Source: Pictodentalium vernedei (lineage: Eukaryota; Mollusca; Scaphopoda; Dentaliida; Dentaliidae). From it: DNA of 64,000 bases. Position 1 is the first letter of the stretch. Every line of letters begins with the position of its first letter. Made by a program: the position numbers and the translations under genes. Positions 21,791 through 32,269 of the stretch are shown piece after piece. Below the pieces are notes generated by a model. That model saw only the letters and a list, made by a program, of their open reading frames with translations, was not told where the DNA came from and did not search any database. The stretch is from NCBI GenBank assembly GCA_031216915.1, contig CM062296.1, positions 143,696,344 through 143,760,343 on the forward strand, in the 5' to 3' direction.

Positions 21791-22153
21791 TATATAAATA
21801 AAATATTAGCAGATAACATACTCTAGATCTGCCAGTGCTAGGAGTTAAATTCAATGGGCCCAAATAGTTGCTTCTAGTTAACTCTTTGTGGCTAATTATG
21901 CCGTAAATTTGGGCTGGAAATCACTGAAAAGCATAGGACTAACAATGTCATGAGTTGCAGAAGTTGTAAAAACTTATTCAGACATTTGAGAGTAAACAAT
22001 AAAAAGGACGAGAAATGTTTCAAGATTTTAACTATACTCTAACAATCAACATTATATGGGTTTGTAGCTGTTTCGAAGTAAGTCTTGGCTGCTTATATAG
22101 ACAGCCAAGACCTTCCTAGGAACAACTGTTAAGTTACTAAGAATTTAACTTGC

Positions 22154-22370
22154 AATTTATTCATTTAATGGTGTTTAAGATCATATTTCTGCACAATGGC
22201 TAATTGTGACCAAGACAAGGAGACAAAGTCAAGTTTAGTCAATTGTTTGTACCCATTTTGCCTATTTTAGAGGACTTCCACCTGAAGCATTGGTCCTATT
22301 TTACCAATAAAACTGAGCTTATTTACAACAGTAAACAAGCACAGCTTTACTTCCTGGGGTTCCAATGGGT
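22154..22370 (-). mobile_element. Short SINE with 12-bp target duplication
   Basis: AATTTAACTTGC is repeated exactly at 22142-22153 and 22371-22382. The element has the AATTTATTCATTTAATGGTG tail and the AATGGCTAATTGTGACC block. Confidence 0.8.
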
Positions 22371-22464
22371 AATTTAACTTGCTTTGTAATATTAGTACCC
22401 AGAGATGACATATTGGGCACCTGTTATGTTGCTGTATAAAGTGATGAAAGTCAGAAATGGGCCC

Positions 22465-22714
22465 TTAACTGGTAGAGTGCTGGAAGCCCATATTTGGGCT
22501 TTATTCTGAAGTGCAGGTACTGCAACTTAAAGGCTTCAAATTAAGTGGTTGTGCATCATATTATCTTTGAAGTGATATTATTTAGTCTGTTAAGATTTGC
22601 CTTGTTACAATTTATAGGAGAGTGCCTGTGGGCACTCTCCTATAAATTGTAACAAGGCAAAGACATGTGAAAAAAGTTTGGTGGCCAAATAAAATTTAGC
22701 ACTCTACCAGTTAA
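22465..22714. mobile_element. TTAA-B MITE, intact 250 bp
   Basis: TTAACTGGTAGAGTGCTGG at the left and TAGCACTCTACCAGTTAA at the right. The centre is GGAGAGTGCCTGTGGGCACTCTCC flanked by 'ttgttacaatttata' and its complement. Its right TTAA is shared with the next copy. Confidence 0.85.
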
Positions 22715-23196
22715 CTGGTCAAGTGCTAAATTATTTTGGATCAATAAAATTTCCTCACATGACTTTGCCTTGTCACAATTTATGGGAGAGTGCCAATAGG
22801 CACTATCCCATATATTGCAGCAAGGCAAATCAATATATTTATTTGTTGGTGTTTAAGGTCACATATTTCTGCACAATGGCTAATCGTGACTGCAACATGG
22901 AGATGAAGTAAAGTTTAGTCCATCACTTACATGTTGTCCATTTTGGAGGACTTCCAACCCAAGAATTGGGTGACTGGGTCCTATTTTAGCAGCAAAACAG
23001 AGCTGGTTTACCACAGTAAACAAGCACTGCTTCAGTTCCAAGGGTTCCAATAGGGGTGGTAAATCCATACAGATGAAATAATTTTATCTCAAAGATAACA
23101 TGAAGCACATCCACAGAATAAGGAGCTTTTAAGCTGTGATACCTGCACTTTCGAATAGAGTCCAAATATGGGCTTCCAGCATTCAACCAGTTAAGG
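22711..23196. mobile_element. Second TTAA-B MITE, sharing a TTAA, split by a SINE
   Basis: It begins at the same TTAA that ends the previous copy (TTAACTGGTCAAGTGCTAAA) and ends CCAGCATTCAACCAGTTAA. The SINE at 22832-23060 lies inside it. Confidence 0.75.
22832..23060 (-). mobile_element. Short SINE nested in TTAA-B
   Basis: TATTTATTTGTTGGTG tail, AATGGCTAATCGTGACTGC, 'ctattttagcagcaaaacag'. Flanks GGCAAATC and GGTAAATC suggest a short or eroded duplication. Confidence 0.7.
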
Positions 23197-23351
23197 CTTA
23201 AAAGACTAGTCTGACTTTCATACACTCTATGACTTCGGAACCAAAACTCCAACAACCCTCCATAAATTTGGTTATCATTTTGCTTACCAAGAAAAATGAA
23301 AAGACCTTTTTCTGTTTGCATATATTTTAAGGCTGGAGAAATAACAAGAAA

Positions 23352-23357
23352 TTTATT
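23352..23357 (-). terminator. Possible polyadenylation signal AATAAA
   Basis: AATAAA on the minus strand about 456 bp past the stop codon at 23813. It is only a candidate: the hexamer is frequent by chance in AT-rich DNA, and the 3' UTR is not known. Confidence 0.25.
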
Positions 23358-23499
23358 CAAAATACCTTGAATACTATTCATCTGTTTTTCTGAGTCGTAA
23401 TCTATTTTTTGATAATGACGGGAGGGTGATGTTATTTTTGACTCAATGGATGCTTTTGTGTGAGGTTACGTTCTTTGAAATCATATTTGGTCTTTTGCA

Positions 23500-23538
23500 G
23501 ATACTACATAAGAGACATACTAGGTAAAGGGTTAATGT

Positions 23539-23573
<35 letters not shown>
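23500..23573. repeat. TTAA-A right-end remnant and poly-A
   Basis: ACTAGGTAAAGGGTTAATG is a stranded TTAA-A right end, followed by about 34 A. On the minus strand this lies downstream of the gene's stop codon. Confidence 0.5.
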
Positions 23574-23576
<3 letters not shown>

Positions 23577-23812
23577 AAAACAAACCTCAAAAACCCCAAA
23601 ATGTTTTAAACAAGAACGTTCTTTCAAGTTTTTTAATCTGAGATCAACAATACAGAAATTCTTCCATTTAAAACTGCCCGTCACAAAGCCTAATCAACGG
23701 AAAAATGCCTCTCCTGATGTCCCTCTCAAGACTGAATCTCTTCATGGGTATCCATCAAACAAACCTTCCTCTCTATTGGTAGAGAAATTCAAGTAGAAAA
23801 ACACATTAAACC

Positions 23813-24099
23813 TCAGCGAAAATGTCTTCCCCTTTTTTTCATGTAGTGTCGACCTCGTGAATGACTGTTTTGAGAGTAACGTGGAGGTGGTGGGGGTGGA
23901 GGCTGACTATATTGGGGAGGCTGTCCTGGTTGTATCACTGCAGGAGATCTAGTCTGATGGTTGTACTCTATTACTTGACAAGGCTGGTGATGCTGACTGG
24001 ATGATGTTGGCTGATATGGTAAAGTTTGTTCCGAAGATAATGGAGGAAAGCCACTGTTGTTTTGATTCTGTGATGATGGTGGATTTGGTGGTCCCCTAC
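23813..24099 (-). CDS. KMT2E/SETD5: KMT2E/SETD5-like protein, last coding exon (C-terminus)
   Basis: This is the terminal exon with 94 complete codons and a TGA stop (23813-23815). The acceptor is a pyrimidine-poor but acceptable TTTAACAG followed by GTAGGGGACC. In phase 1 the first residue is Gly (G from the previous exon plus GT), then RGPPNPPSSQ. The product is low-complexity: Gln/Ser/Pro-rich for about 70 residues, a run of seven prolines, and a basic end RGRHYMKKRGRHFR. A Pro-rich, RG-containing tail fits a disordered nuclear protein, but this exon alone would not identify the family. It is linked to the others by phase and strand. Confidence that it is coding rests on the clean frame, Pro/Gln composition and splice fit. 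Confidence 0.75.
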
Positions 24100-24183
24100 C
24101 TGTTAAATAGAGTTTTATAGCAATTAATTCAATATTCTGCCACAACTTCTCACAGGTGTGAGACAACAACAAAACTGAAAAGA

Positions 24184-24570
24184 AGGCCTACAAAGTAGAT
24201 CTCCTCTTTCTCAGGCCATTTTTTTGTAAAATTGCATCCAAGCATTTTTTTATTTTATTTTGTAATTATTTCTTTGCCATTAAAAAGTTAATATTCTTGG
24301 ATTGTTTTATGTTTTAGGCCCCATAATATACAGAATAGCGTGGGTGGTGGTGTTACAGCCCTTGAGTGCAAGAAGACTTTGCAACGCTTTAGCAAACCCT
24401 TGTTGCACTTGAGGGACAATTTTATTAACTTGGGTAAAATATCAGAAACAAACCATTTGATTTTGATTTTTTAAAATTTGGATTGGTTATAAAAAAAAAA
24501 GAGCATGCGGCAGCCAAAAGGACCATGCGGGAGGGCCGGAGAAACAGATTTTTATTTTTTTTAGGACTAA
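24184..24570. mobile_element. Degenerate GGCC-ended MITE in the last intron
   Basis: 'aggcctacaaagtagatctc' at the left, 'cataatatacagaatagcgt' and 'gagtgcaagaagactttgca' internally, and GGAGAAACAGATTTTT at the right. The central palindrome is partly lost and the right GGCC is mutated to GGAC. Confidence 0.65.
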
Positions 24571-24814
24571 ACTGAAATAAAAGAATACATGTATGTATCA
24601 AAATCATCCATTGTACCATTTCAAATAATTGATATGCTGTTCAAATAAAGCTTTGAAGGACATTTTATATCTTTGAATTTACAGGAAAATGGTCTGAAGT
24701 TACAATGGTCCAAGTTGGACAATTTGATCCTTTGAACACGAGAGGCTGCTTTTCCGGCCCAGGAACATGATACATCATACTTTTGCTAAGTAGGATGGCT
24801 GCAAAGATAAAGCT

Positions 24815-24885
24815 GGGGTAGACCAATCAATATTTTCATTGTGCAGTCCCAGGTGCCATGTTGAAAATATTAATTGGTCTACCCC
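24815..24885. repeat. Hairpin with ~23-bp arms
   Basis: GGGTAGACCAATCAATATTT and its complement AAATATTAATTGGTCTACCC flank a 23-base loop. It lies in the last intron next to an 'agccaagacttgcctagaga' dispersed motif at 24957. Confidence 0.55.
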
Positions 24886-25261
24886 CAAATAATGAATATG
24901 GACACTTCTCATTGTGTCAAATAATTGAAACGAATGTGGCCTATTTTGAATAGGCAGCCAAGACTTGCCTAGAGATAACTGCAAAGGTGCTTGGAATATA
25001 ACTTTCAAATTTACCCAGACACTGCCTGTTGGGGGCACCAGCTGCAGTAAACAGTAATCAAAGTTGGAATTAGGCCTTTAAGGGTTAGCAGTGTTTCTAC
25101 ATCATTGTGTGGCTGCATAGGGAATAAGGGTTAAATGATTATTCCTGGGAAGTACATATTTTTTAAATGAGAAAGAAGATATTCAATTAATGGCAAGGTC
25201 CATAAAAAAAAATTCCTTGATTTTCAGGTAATATTTCCCCATTTTTATGAGGGAGGGCAGG

Positions 25262-25670
25262 ATTCCTGCAGTCAAGGACTGATAAAATTCAAGGATTATT
25301 CAAGGCCATTTCTTGACATTTTGCTGCCTTTTTCAAGGCCCCACAATAGTCAAATTCAAAGCTTTTCAAGGCCCTGCCTTCACTAATTCTAACTAGGCCT
25401 CTTGGGTCATTATTCATTTCAAGGGCAGTGGGAGGAAGTGACAATGACTGGAGGTCATAGATAGTACTATGCCTTCACAAATTCTGGATTATGAAACAGT
25501 ATGGTTATGAATATTTGCTTCGTCAACATTTTTTATTTCATGAATATTCAAGGTTTTTCAAGGCCTACTGGCCCATTTACCAGGTTTTCAAGGCCTTGAA
25601 TAACCCTTGGTCCATTTCAAAGCTATTCCTTGAATCCAAGACTCTGCAGGAACCCTGGAGGGAGGCTTTA
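25262..25670. mobile_element. AAGG-type MITE
   Basis: Many copies of TTCAAGG(C/A) occur in both orientations. The left side is 'gattcctgcagtcaaggact' and the right side 'ccttgaatccaagactctgc' followed by AGGAACCCTG. A related copy is split at 42276-43801, and its end also occurs in the 184-bp repeat at 10735. Confidence 0.6.
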
Positions 25671-25774
25671 TCTTTTCCCTTTCTTCTCAATTCACAAAAC
25701 AGTCATGAAAATGATTTAGAAATTTAGCTCCTCACACTTTCATGTGAAAAAAGGTTTTCGGTATTGAGAATTTC

Positions 25775-25880
25775 CCATAATGCAATTGCAAATTTATTTA
25801 ACCAACTGTATCTTGCTTGACAGAGCTCAGTGAATTGTGTCAAACAAAATGGAGTTGTTTAAATTTTGAGTCCAACAATT
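25775..25880. repeat. Hairpin repeat 'ATAATGCAA...GACAGAGCTC'
   Basis: CCCATAATGCAATTGC and GCTTGACAGAGCTCAGTGAA; third member of the family at 6284 and 21695. Confidence 0.5.
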
Positions 25881-26019
25881 GCAAAATAGTTTCATCGATG
25901 AGATTTCCAGGGGAAAAAAAGGATGGGGCAGATTCACAAGGGAGGTGCCCAAGAAACAATCATTTTTTTTAATAGCCTAATCTGACTTCTTTTTACAACC
26001 GAAAGATTGAAATACTTAC

Positions 26020-26331
26020 CGTATTGTTGAGAAGGTTGTGAAGGGATTCCAGGTCGATGAGGAGGTGGTCCCTGCACATGTGGTGGAGGGGGAGTTGCAA
26101 TGCCATTCGGTGGTCTCACATCCCTCAAACGTTCAGGATAGTGTGGTAGTGATAAAAGGGTTGATATCCTCTGACCAAGTGGTGCAAGAGGCACATGTCC
26201 CGGCTGTGGTGGAGCTGGTGCTCTGATTAGAGGAGGTTGCTGAATGGTACCAGGTATATTACCAGTTTGTGTTGGCAAAAAACCTGGTTGGGTATTCACA
26301 TCCTTCTGTTCTGATGCACTTGTAGGCTGCT
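26020..26331 (-). CDS. KMT2E/SETD5: KMT2E/SETD5-like protein, proline-rich exon
   Basis: 312-bp internal exon, phase 1 in and phase 1 out. Acceptor TTTTGTACAG then AGCAGCCT; donor CAATACG|GTAAGTAT, a near-perfect consensus. It encodes 103 whole codons starting (G)AG=Glu, QPTSASEQKD. The middle is Pro-rich with APAPPQPGHVPLAPLGQR, a less simple stretch STLLSLPHYPERLRDVRPP, then TPPPPHVQGPPPHRPG and a Gln-rich end. The central stretch has a non-repetitive, charged and hydrophobic mix, which argues for real coding and may be a docking motif. The previous exon supplies the first base of Glu. Confidence 0.8.
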
Positions 26332-26455
26332 CTGTACAAAAAAAAATAAATATTATTATGGTAGGTATGAGAAACAAAAAATGACAAAGGAAAACAAAAC
26401 TGTGAACACATAACACAAAATCCTTTTACTTTCAGGGATGAAAGTGGAAGAGAAT

Positions 26456-26615
26456 TAACCCTCAACTTACCTAATGGCCAAAACCAGATAGTTCTATTCA
26501 CATTCAAATTTTATCTCATTTTCACCGAAAAACACAGCTTATGACCCCTTATTTGAATGAGCTTGTTGGGATCATTCTAAAGAGAGGTCAAAAAACATTT
26601 TTGAAGGAAACATCT
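26456..26615. repeat. Degenerate TTAA-A MITE
   Basis: TTAACCCTCAACTTACCTAA, GGCCAAAACCAG and 'aacacagcttatgacccctt' followed by the core. The right end is lost where the next element begins. Confidence 0.55.
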
Positions 26616-26629
26616 GTCAGCTATTCAAG

Positions 26630-28087
26630 AACAAGAGGCCCCAAGGAGCCTTAATCGCTCAATGGCCAAAGTGGTTCAAAGAAGTATTTGGGGGTCACAT
26701 TCAGTAAGACATGGTTCATCAACACTACAAAGGAATGAAGTCATGAGAGACAAATTTTATGGAACTAGGGCCATGGCTTGAACAAACTTGAAAATTCCTC
26801 ATTTTGAACTAAGTTATCAATCAGGCTCCCACAGTGTGCCCAAATATGAACACAGGGACTTGGCTTGAACAAACTTGAATCTCACCCCCTAAGGATGCTG
26901 CATGCCAAATATCAAAACATTCCGACTGCTGAATCTGAAGAAGAAAATTTTTAAAGAAAAATTCCTCATATTGACCAAGTTATAATTCGGGCTCGGGCTC
27001 AAAACATTTCGACTGCTGGATCTGAAAAAGATGATTTTTTAAGAAAATTCCTCATTTCGAACAAAGTTACAATTCAAGCTGCTACAGTGCGCCCAAACAT
27101 GGACCTAGGGACATGGCTTGAACAAACTTGAATCTCACCCCCAAGGATACTGCATACCAAATATCAAAACATTCCAACTGCTGGATCTGAAGAAGATTTT
27201 TAAAGACAATTCCTCATTTTGAACTAAGTTAGAATTCAAGCTCCCACAGTAAGCCCAAATATGAACCCAGGGACTTGGCTTGAACAAACTTGAATCTCAC
27301 CCCCCTAAGCATGCTGCATACCCAATATCAAAAGATTCTGTCTGCTGGATCTTGAGAAGATTTTTAAAGAAATTTGCCTGAAATGCACTAAGTTCGAATT
27401 CAAGCTTTTATAGTGAGCACAAATATGAATCCAGGGGGCCGATTTGAACAAACTTGAATCAGATCCACCCCACAATGTTGCATACCAAATATCAAAAGAT
27501 TCTGCCTGCTGGATCTGGAGAAGAAGATTTTTGAAGAAATTTGCCTGAAATGCACTAAGTTCGAATTTGGGCTTCTATACTGAGCCCAAATGTGAATCCA
27601 GGGGGCCGATTTGAACATACTTGAATCAGATCCACCACACAATGTTGCATACCAAATATCGAAAGATTCTGCCTGCTGAATCTGGAGAAGATTTTTGAAG
27701 AAATTTGCCTGAAATGCACGAAGTTCAAATTTGGACTTCTATAGTGAGCCCAAATATTAATCCAGGGGGCTGATTTGAACAAACTTGAATCAGACCCATA
27801 CCAAGATGCTGCATACCAAGTATCAAAAGATTCTGCCCACTGGTTCTGGAGAAGATTTTTAAATAATTTTTCTATAATTTATACGGTGCTATCAGAGTTA
27901 TGCCCCATACAGAGCCCCCAAGGTAAGTGGCCATTTCATTTGAACAAACCTGAATTGCCATATAGTAATGAACATCCACATGAAGTTTCGTGAAAATCGG
28001 ACCAGTGGTTTCAGAGGAGAAGTCGTTTGAAAAATGTTCACGACGACGGACGACAAGTGGTAAGTTGAGATCCCTTCGGTGAGCTAA
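26630..28087 (+). repeat. Helitron-like element with ~165-bp units, complete-looking
   Basis: It begins AACAAGAGGCCCCAAGGAGCC and runs through about seven units of the AACAAACTTGAATCT family. It ends with a GACGACGGACGAC stretch and GGTGAGCTAA at 28078-28087. The same 5' motif (AACAAGAGGCCCC) starts the 48257 element. This suggests the element's two ends, although the Helitron assignment is inference. Confidence 0.65.
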
Positions 28088-28617
28088 TAATTAAAAAGGA
28101 AAACTTCCTTCCAGTGCCCCAACTTGGAAGGTCTGTTCATTACCCACTGTCTCACCTTCCTGCAGGGAAGTGAGAATTGAAGGCAACAACCATGACTAAA
28201 ATAAATCCACTGACCAGACATCTGATTCACTCGCCAATGAATCACTGGAAATGATAAAGAAATCAACAGAGCACCAAAAAAAGCAAACAGGTATAAAATG
28301 TTCAGATTTTTACCCAAAAATGCAATGAACATTTTGGGGCATACAAATATGCTTAGAATTTTCAAAACATGAAGTACTCTCTTGTTTAAAGCTGCTCGAT
28401 GCAAACAGAAAAGACGAAAAATGATACTTAATCTTAATGACATTTTTTAATTGATTCTGTTCAGAATATTATCAGATATCATTTTTTTAATACGTCATTT
28501 TATGTTCAGCACTATAATGAACACAGCTAAACTGATATGATATTGTCGCTCGAGAATGGGTCAACAGCCCTGTAAAAATTTTAAAACATCTGTTGCAATA
28601 ATCTCCAATGGGTAAAT
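28088..28617. other. No recognised feature; one hydrophobic ORF on minus
   Basis: A 119-codon open frame (28443-28084, minus) carries two Phe/Leu/Ile-rich hydrophobic segments that could be membrane helices. It resembles no family I know. It lies in an intron, and T-rich DNA often yields such frames, so it is probably not a gene. Confidence 0.2.
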
Positions 28618-28860
28618 TTATTTAGTTATTTATTGGTGTTTAAGGTCATATATTTCTGCACAATGGCTGATCATGACCGTGACAGTTTTACGGGTGGAGG
28701 AAGCCGGAGGACCTGGAGAGAACCACCGGGCAATGGCAAGCAACTGTCAGCTCCCCAACATACTAACTCCACACAAGCAGGGTTAGCATTGGTTGAAGAC
28801 ATGTGCACTATCGACGTGCAGTACGCTTTTAGTACACAGCGTCACCATGCCCCCACATGG
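28618..28860 (-). mobile_element. SINE body, 5'-truncated, 13-bp target duplication
   Basis: CCAATGGGTAAAT flanks it exactly at 28605-28617 and 28861-28873. The body has 'gtggaggaagccggaggacc' and 'tatcgacgtgcagtacgctt' (plus-strand reading) and the AATGGCTGATCATGACC tail. The head is missing, so it is a truncated insertion. Confidence 0.8.
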
Positions 28861-29206
28861 CCAATGGGTAAATACCATGGGCGGATTCTGAGAGAGGCAC
28901 ATCTGGTTCTTGCTGCACCTATATTTTTAATTATTTTTACAAGCACCCATACCAAGGGACAACATATTAACTGTGATAAAACATGGGCATCCACTGTCTT
29001 TGCAGTGTGCAAAATTTCAAAAATGACTCTAACCGACTGACCGTTTACGTGTTTTGGAGATGGCTAACCCAACACTCGTCTGCATAAAATTTCTTGGGAA
29101 ACTGCCTTTTTATCATTACAAGTAATGATATATTGCGGGGAATTAAAATATATATAGCCTCTCAAGGCAAAAGTCTAAAAATCTATCAAGACACAAGAAA
29201 GGCAGG

Positions 29207-29456
29207 TTAACTGGTAGAGTGCTAGAAGCCCATATTTGGGCTTTATTCTGAACTGCAGGCACTTAAATCTAAGGGTTTCATACTCTGTGGATGTCCTTCA
29301 TATTATCTTGGAGGTGAAATTACTACATCTCTATTGATTTGCATTGTTACAATTTATGGGCGAGTGCCTATAGGCACTCTCCCATTAATTGTAACAAGAC
29401 AAAAATGCGTGAACAAATCTTGAGGCTGAGAAAAGATTTAGCACCCTACCAGTTAA
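29207..29456. mobile_element. TTAA-B MITE, intact 250 bp
   Basis: TTAACTGGTAGAGTGCTAG at the left and TAGCACCCTACCAGTTAA at the right. The centre is GCGAGTGCCTATAGGCACTCTCCC. Same length as the copies at 22465 and 53814. Confidence 0.85.
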
Positions 29457-30127
29457 GTTACTCAGACTTTCCATTCAAGATGCAATTTTTGGCGAATGGG
29501 TCATCCGTTCGCGTAGATTTAAATTTGCATAACCACCTCGTGAACGAAATGAGCGGTCTTGTTAAATTTTGTACACTGTCTTTGGTAGTGGATGTCCATG
29601 TTTTATCAGTGATAAAACGGTACCCCATGCATGCAGGCATAGGCCTAGTTCCAGCCTAGTTCCCGTGCAAGTCTTGTATTAGCCGATAAAAAATTGGAAT
29701 GTACGAAAGCTCCACGAATGTATGTTCTTTTTTTGTATATGCTTACAGATAAGATTTGTGTCGGTAGTTTTTGGTAGGCACCAGTATGATTTCAAAATGC
29801 AAGGCCTGTGTTTTAATTCCTATGTCACACCCAATACTTACCTGGGCTCTGGACTGTAGGTGTGGCATAGAAATTTCTAAGCATATTCTACTGCTGACAA
29901 TTTAGGTGCGTGAAAAAAAAAGTGTACCCATACACAAATAAGGTGGGGCAAAGGTGCACAAGTTCTACAGCATGTCACAGAATATGAAGCATTCAAACCA
30001 TTTATACCAAAACCTTATCTGGCACTAAGGATCAAATTTCAATGATAATTCTGCATTTTTAAAATTCAATTCCTATGACAATATGTTTTGATAGTAAAAT
30101 AAATTGTTTTAATATGTCATGTCAAGC
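29457..30127. other. No recognisable feature
   Basis: No repeat family shared with the rest of the window and no convincing exon on either strand. Confidence 0.45.
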
Positions 30128-30375
30128 ATTAATTATTTATTTATTGAGGTTTAATGACACGTTCGACAGCCAGGGTCACCTCGTGCAGAATGATTTTATG
30201 GGTTGAGGAAGCTGGAGTACCCGGAGAGAACCACCCAGCAATGGCAAGCAACTGTCAGACTCCCCAATGTACTAACTCCATACAAGCATGGTTAGCATTG
30301 GTTAAAGACAAGGGCACCATTGACATGCTGTATGTCTTAGTACACAGCACCACCGTGCCACCTCAGTCCGGCATT
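30128..30375 (-). mobile_element. SINE body with the alternative tail
   Basis: The plus strand shows TTATTTATTTATTGAGGTTT, 'aatgacacgttcgacagcca', 'gaggaagctggagtacccgg' and 'gcaccattgacatgctgtat'. The tail matches the 18950 SINE, and not the AATGGCTAATCGTGACC type. Confidence 0.65.
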
Positions 30376-30655
30376 TAAAAATTTTCATGCACTGATTATC
30401 ATGCATACAAACCTGGCCTTTATATTTCAGTTGCCTACTTATAGCCTAAATACAATTTATTTGGAAAAGTGAATAAAAATCCTTACACAACATCTTATGA
30501 ACAATAGTGAATACAATGAGATATGAACAATAGTGTACATAATGAGATATGCTAAGTAAACACAGTAAACAACTACTTATAAGCTTGGAGAGCCATGACC
30601 AAGCCTTTCAAAACTGTCAGAACAGTAACACATATGTAATTTGCTGATAAAGCAG

Positions 30656-30898
30656 TTAACACTTTACTCAGAGCACACAACACCAAAATTTATTATTTTT
30701 AATGTTACTTTTCCAAATTTTTCCAAATATTTCAACAAAACTATGTGACCCCTCATTAGAACAAGCTCTATGAGCTTGTTCCAATGTGGGGTCACATGAT
30801 GTGGTTTTGTTGAAATTTTTGGAAAAATAAATATTTTCTAACTGCTCAATTTGGAAATTATGCATGCAAATGCGGCCGATTCGTCAGGTAAAGGGATA
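30656..30898. mobile_element. TTAA-A2 MITE
   Basis: TTAACACTTTACTCAGAG at the left and GTCAGGTAAAGGGATAA at the right (both slightly drifted). Core TGTGACCCCTCATTAGAACA with its complement. 243 bp. Confidence 0.7.
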
Positions 30899-30966
30899 AC
30901 CCTCCCTTCAATCACCATTGTTTGTTTTTTTGTTTGCTGCAGTTTAATATGACTTTCAGCATCACT

Positions 30967-31185
30967 GGTCAACTGGTAGAATGCTAAATTATTTTTGGTC
31001 AGCAAAATTTGTTCTCATGTCTTTTCCTTGTTACAATTTGCAACAAGGCAAATCCTTACAGACGAAATAATTTCACTTCAAAGAAGATATGAAGTACATC
31101 CACAGAATATGAAGCCTTCAACTTGTGGTACCTGCACTTCCAAGTAAGGCCCAAATTTGAGCTTCCAACACTCAACCCGTTATGT
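30967..31185. repeat. TTAA-B MITE, centre deleted
   Basis: TCAACTGGTAGAATGCTAAA at the left and CCAACACTCAACCCGTTA at the right. 'cttgttacaatttgcaacaa' shows the palindrome tips fused after loss of the centre. 31186-31640 after it has nothing recognisable apart from a short C-run. Confidence 0.6.
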
Positions 31186-31639
31186 TACAACAGATAGTAA
31201 AATTCGGCCTATTATCACTAATTAAACTGTCTAGTAGTCTAATTTACTGGACTCTCAAACCAGCTGTTATCATACCAGTGAAGAAGAGCACCTCCACAGA
31301 TAATACAGCTTCACTTTCTTGGGATTTCCACAGGGAATCCGATATTCATTAATCCTTTGTCAAACAATTTGCCCAAATCTGTAAGTAAACATTCCCTCCT
31401 CCCCCCCACCCCCATAATTTCCAATCTTCAGATTGCGACTCCTTTTTAGAAGAGAACAGATCTTGGTGCAATGAAGGGGTATGGTTCAAGTGTATATGAT
31501 TTTTATAAAAGGGCTAAACTGGTTCCTGCCTCTAAGTTAAATTTACTATTGGCCAAATGCACACAGCATTAAACGCAATACACAATTTGTGAACAATTTT
31601 GTCTTTTCTCTCTGAAGGAATTGTTATTTATATTCATTT

Positions 31640-32075
31640 ATTATTTATTTGATGGTGTTTAACCCTGTATCCAACACTGAGAAAATCAAAATTTATTATT
31701 TTAATTACTATTTTTAAAATTTTTCAAACAAAATTCAACAAAACCATATCATGTGACCCCTCATTGGAATGAGCTCCATGAGCTCATTCCTATGAGGGGT
31801 CATATGATATTGGAATATTTTGAAAAATGATTTTTTTTCAACTGCGCAATTTACAAATTAAGGGGCAGATGCGGGCAATCTGTTAGGTAAAGGGTTAAGG
31901 TTACACTTTTCTGCACTATGGCTAATCATGAATTCAACATGGATATGAAATCAAGTCCAGCAAAGCATTGCTAACAGATCTTATAATACCACTAAAGAAG
32001 AATTAGTTTACCTCCCTAACCAAGCACTGCTTTACCTCCAAGGGTTTATATGAGGAATCTAGAATAATGATATAC
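31640..32075 (-). mobile_element. Short SINE interrupted by a TTAA MITE
   Basis: 'tatttatttgatggtgt' then the MITE at 31659-31898, then 'ggttacacttttctgcacta' and TGGCTAATCATGA. Uninterrupted SINEs read GGTGTTTAAGGTCAC here, so the MITE went into the SINE's own TTAA. Confidence 0.8.
31659..31898. mobile_element. TTAA-A2 MITE nested in a SINE, TTAA duplicated
   Basis: TTAACCCTGTATCCAACAC at the left and GTTAGGTAAAGGGTTAA at the right, 240 bp. The core is 'catatcatgtgacccctcat' with TGGAATGAGCTCCATGAGC. Comparison with empty SINE copies shows a TTAA target present once before and twice after insertion. Confidence 0.85.
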
Positions 32076-32269
32076 TAGTGCGTACAAACCTAACTCTACT
32101 GGTAAGAATATTTTTGGAGCTGATGCTCCATCAAAAGAAATTAATTTGTGGCCTTATGTAAGGTAATGTTTGTTTCTTGATAATTTAGGAATCTGTTAAT
32201 AGGTTTTTGATCAATTGATTTATAGAATCATATTGGATTTTGGATTGTCCTGTTTCTTGTGAAAATTTC

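Noticed and set aside
28084..28443. 119-codon hydrophobic minus-strand frame as a membrane protein
   Set aside because: No family match, intronic position, no splice or promoter context; T-rich DNA explains the hydrophobicity.
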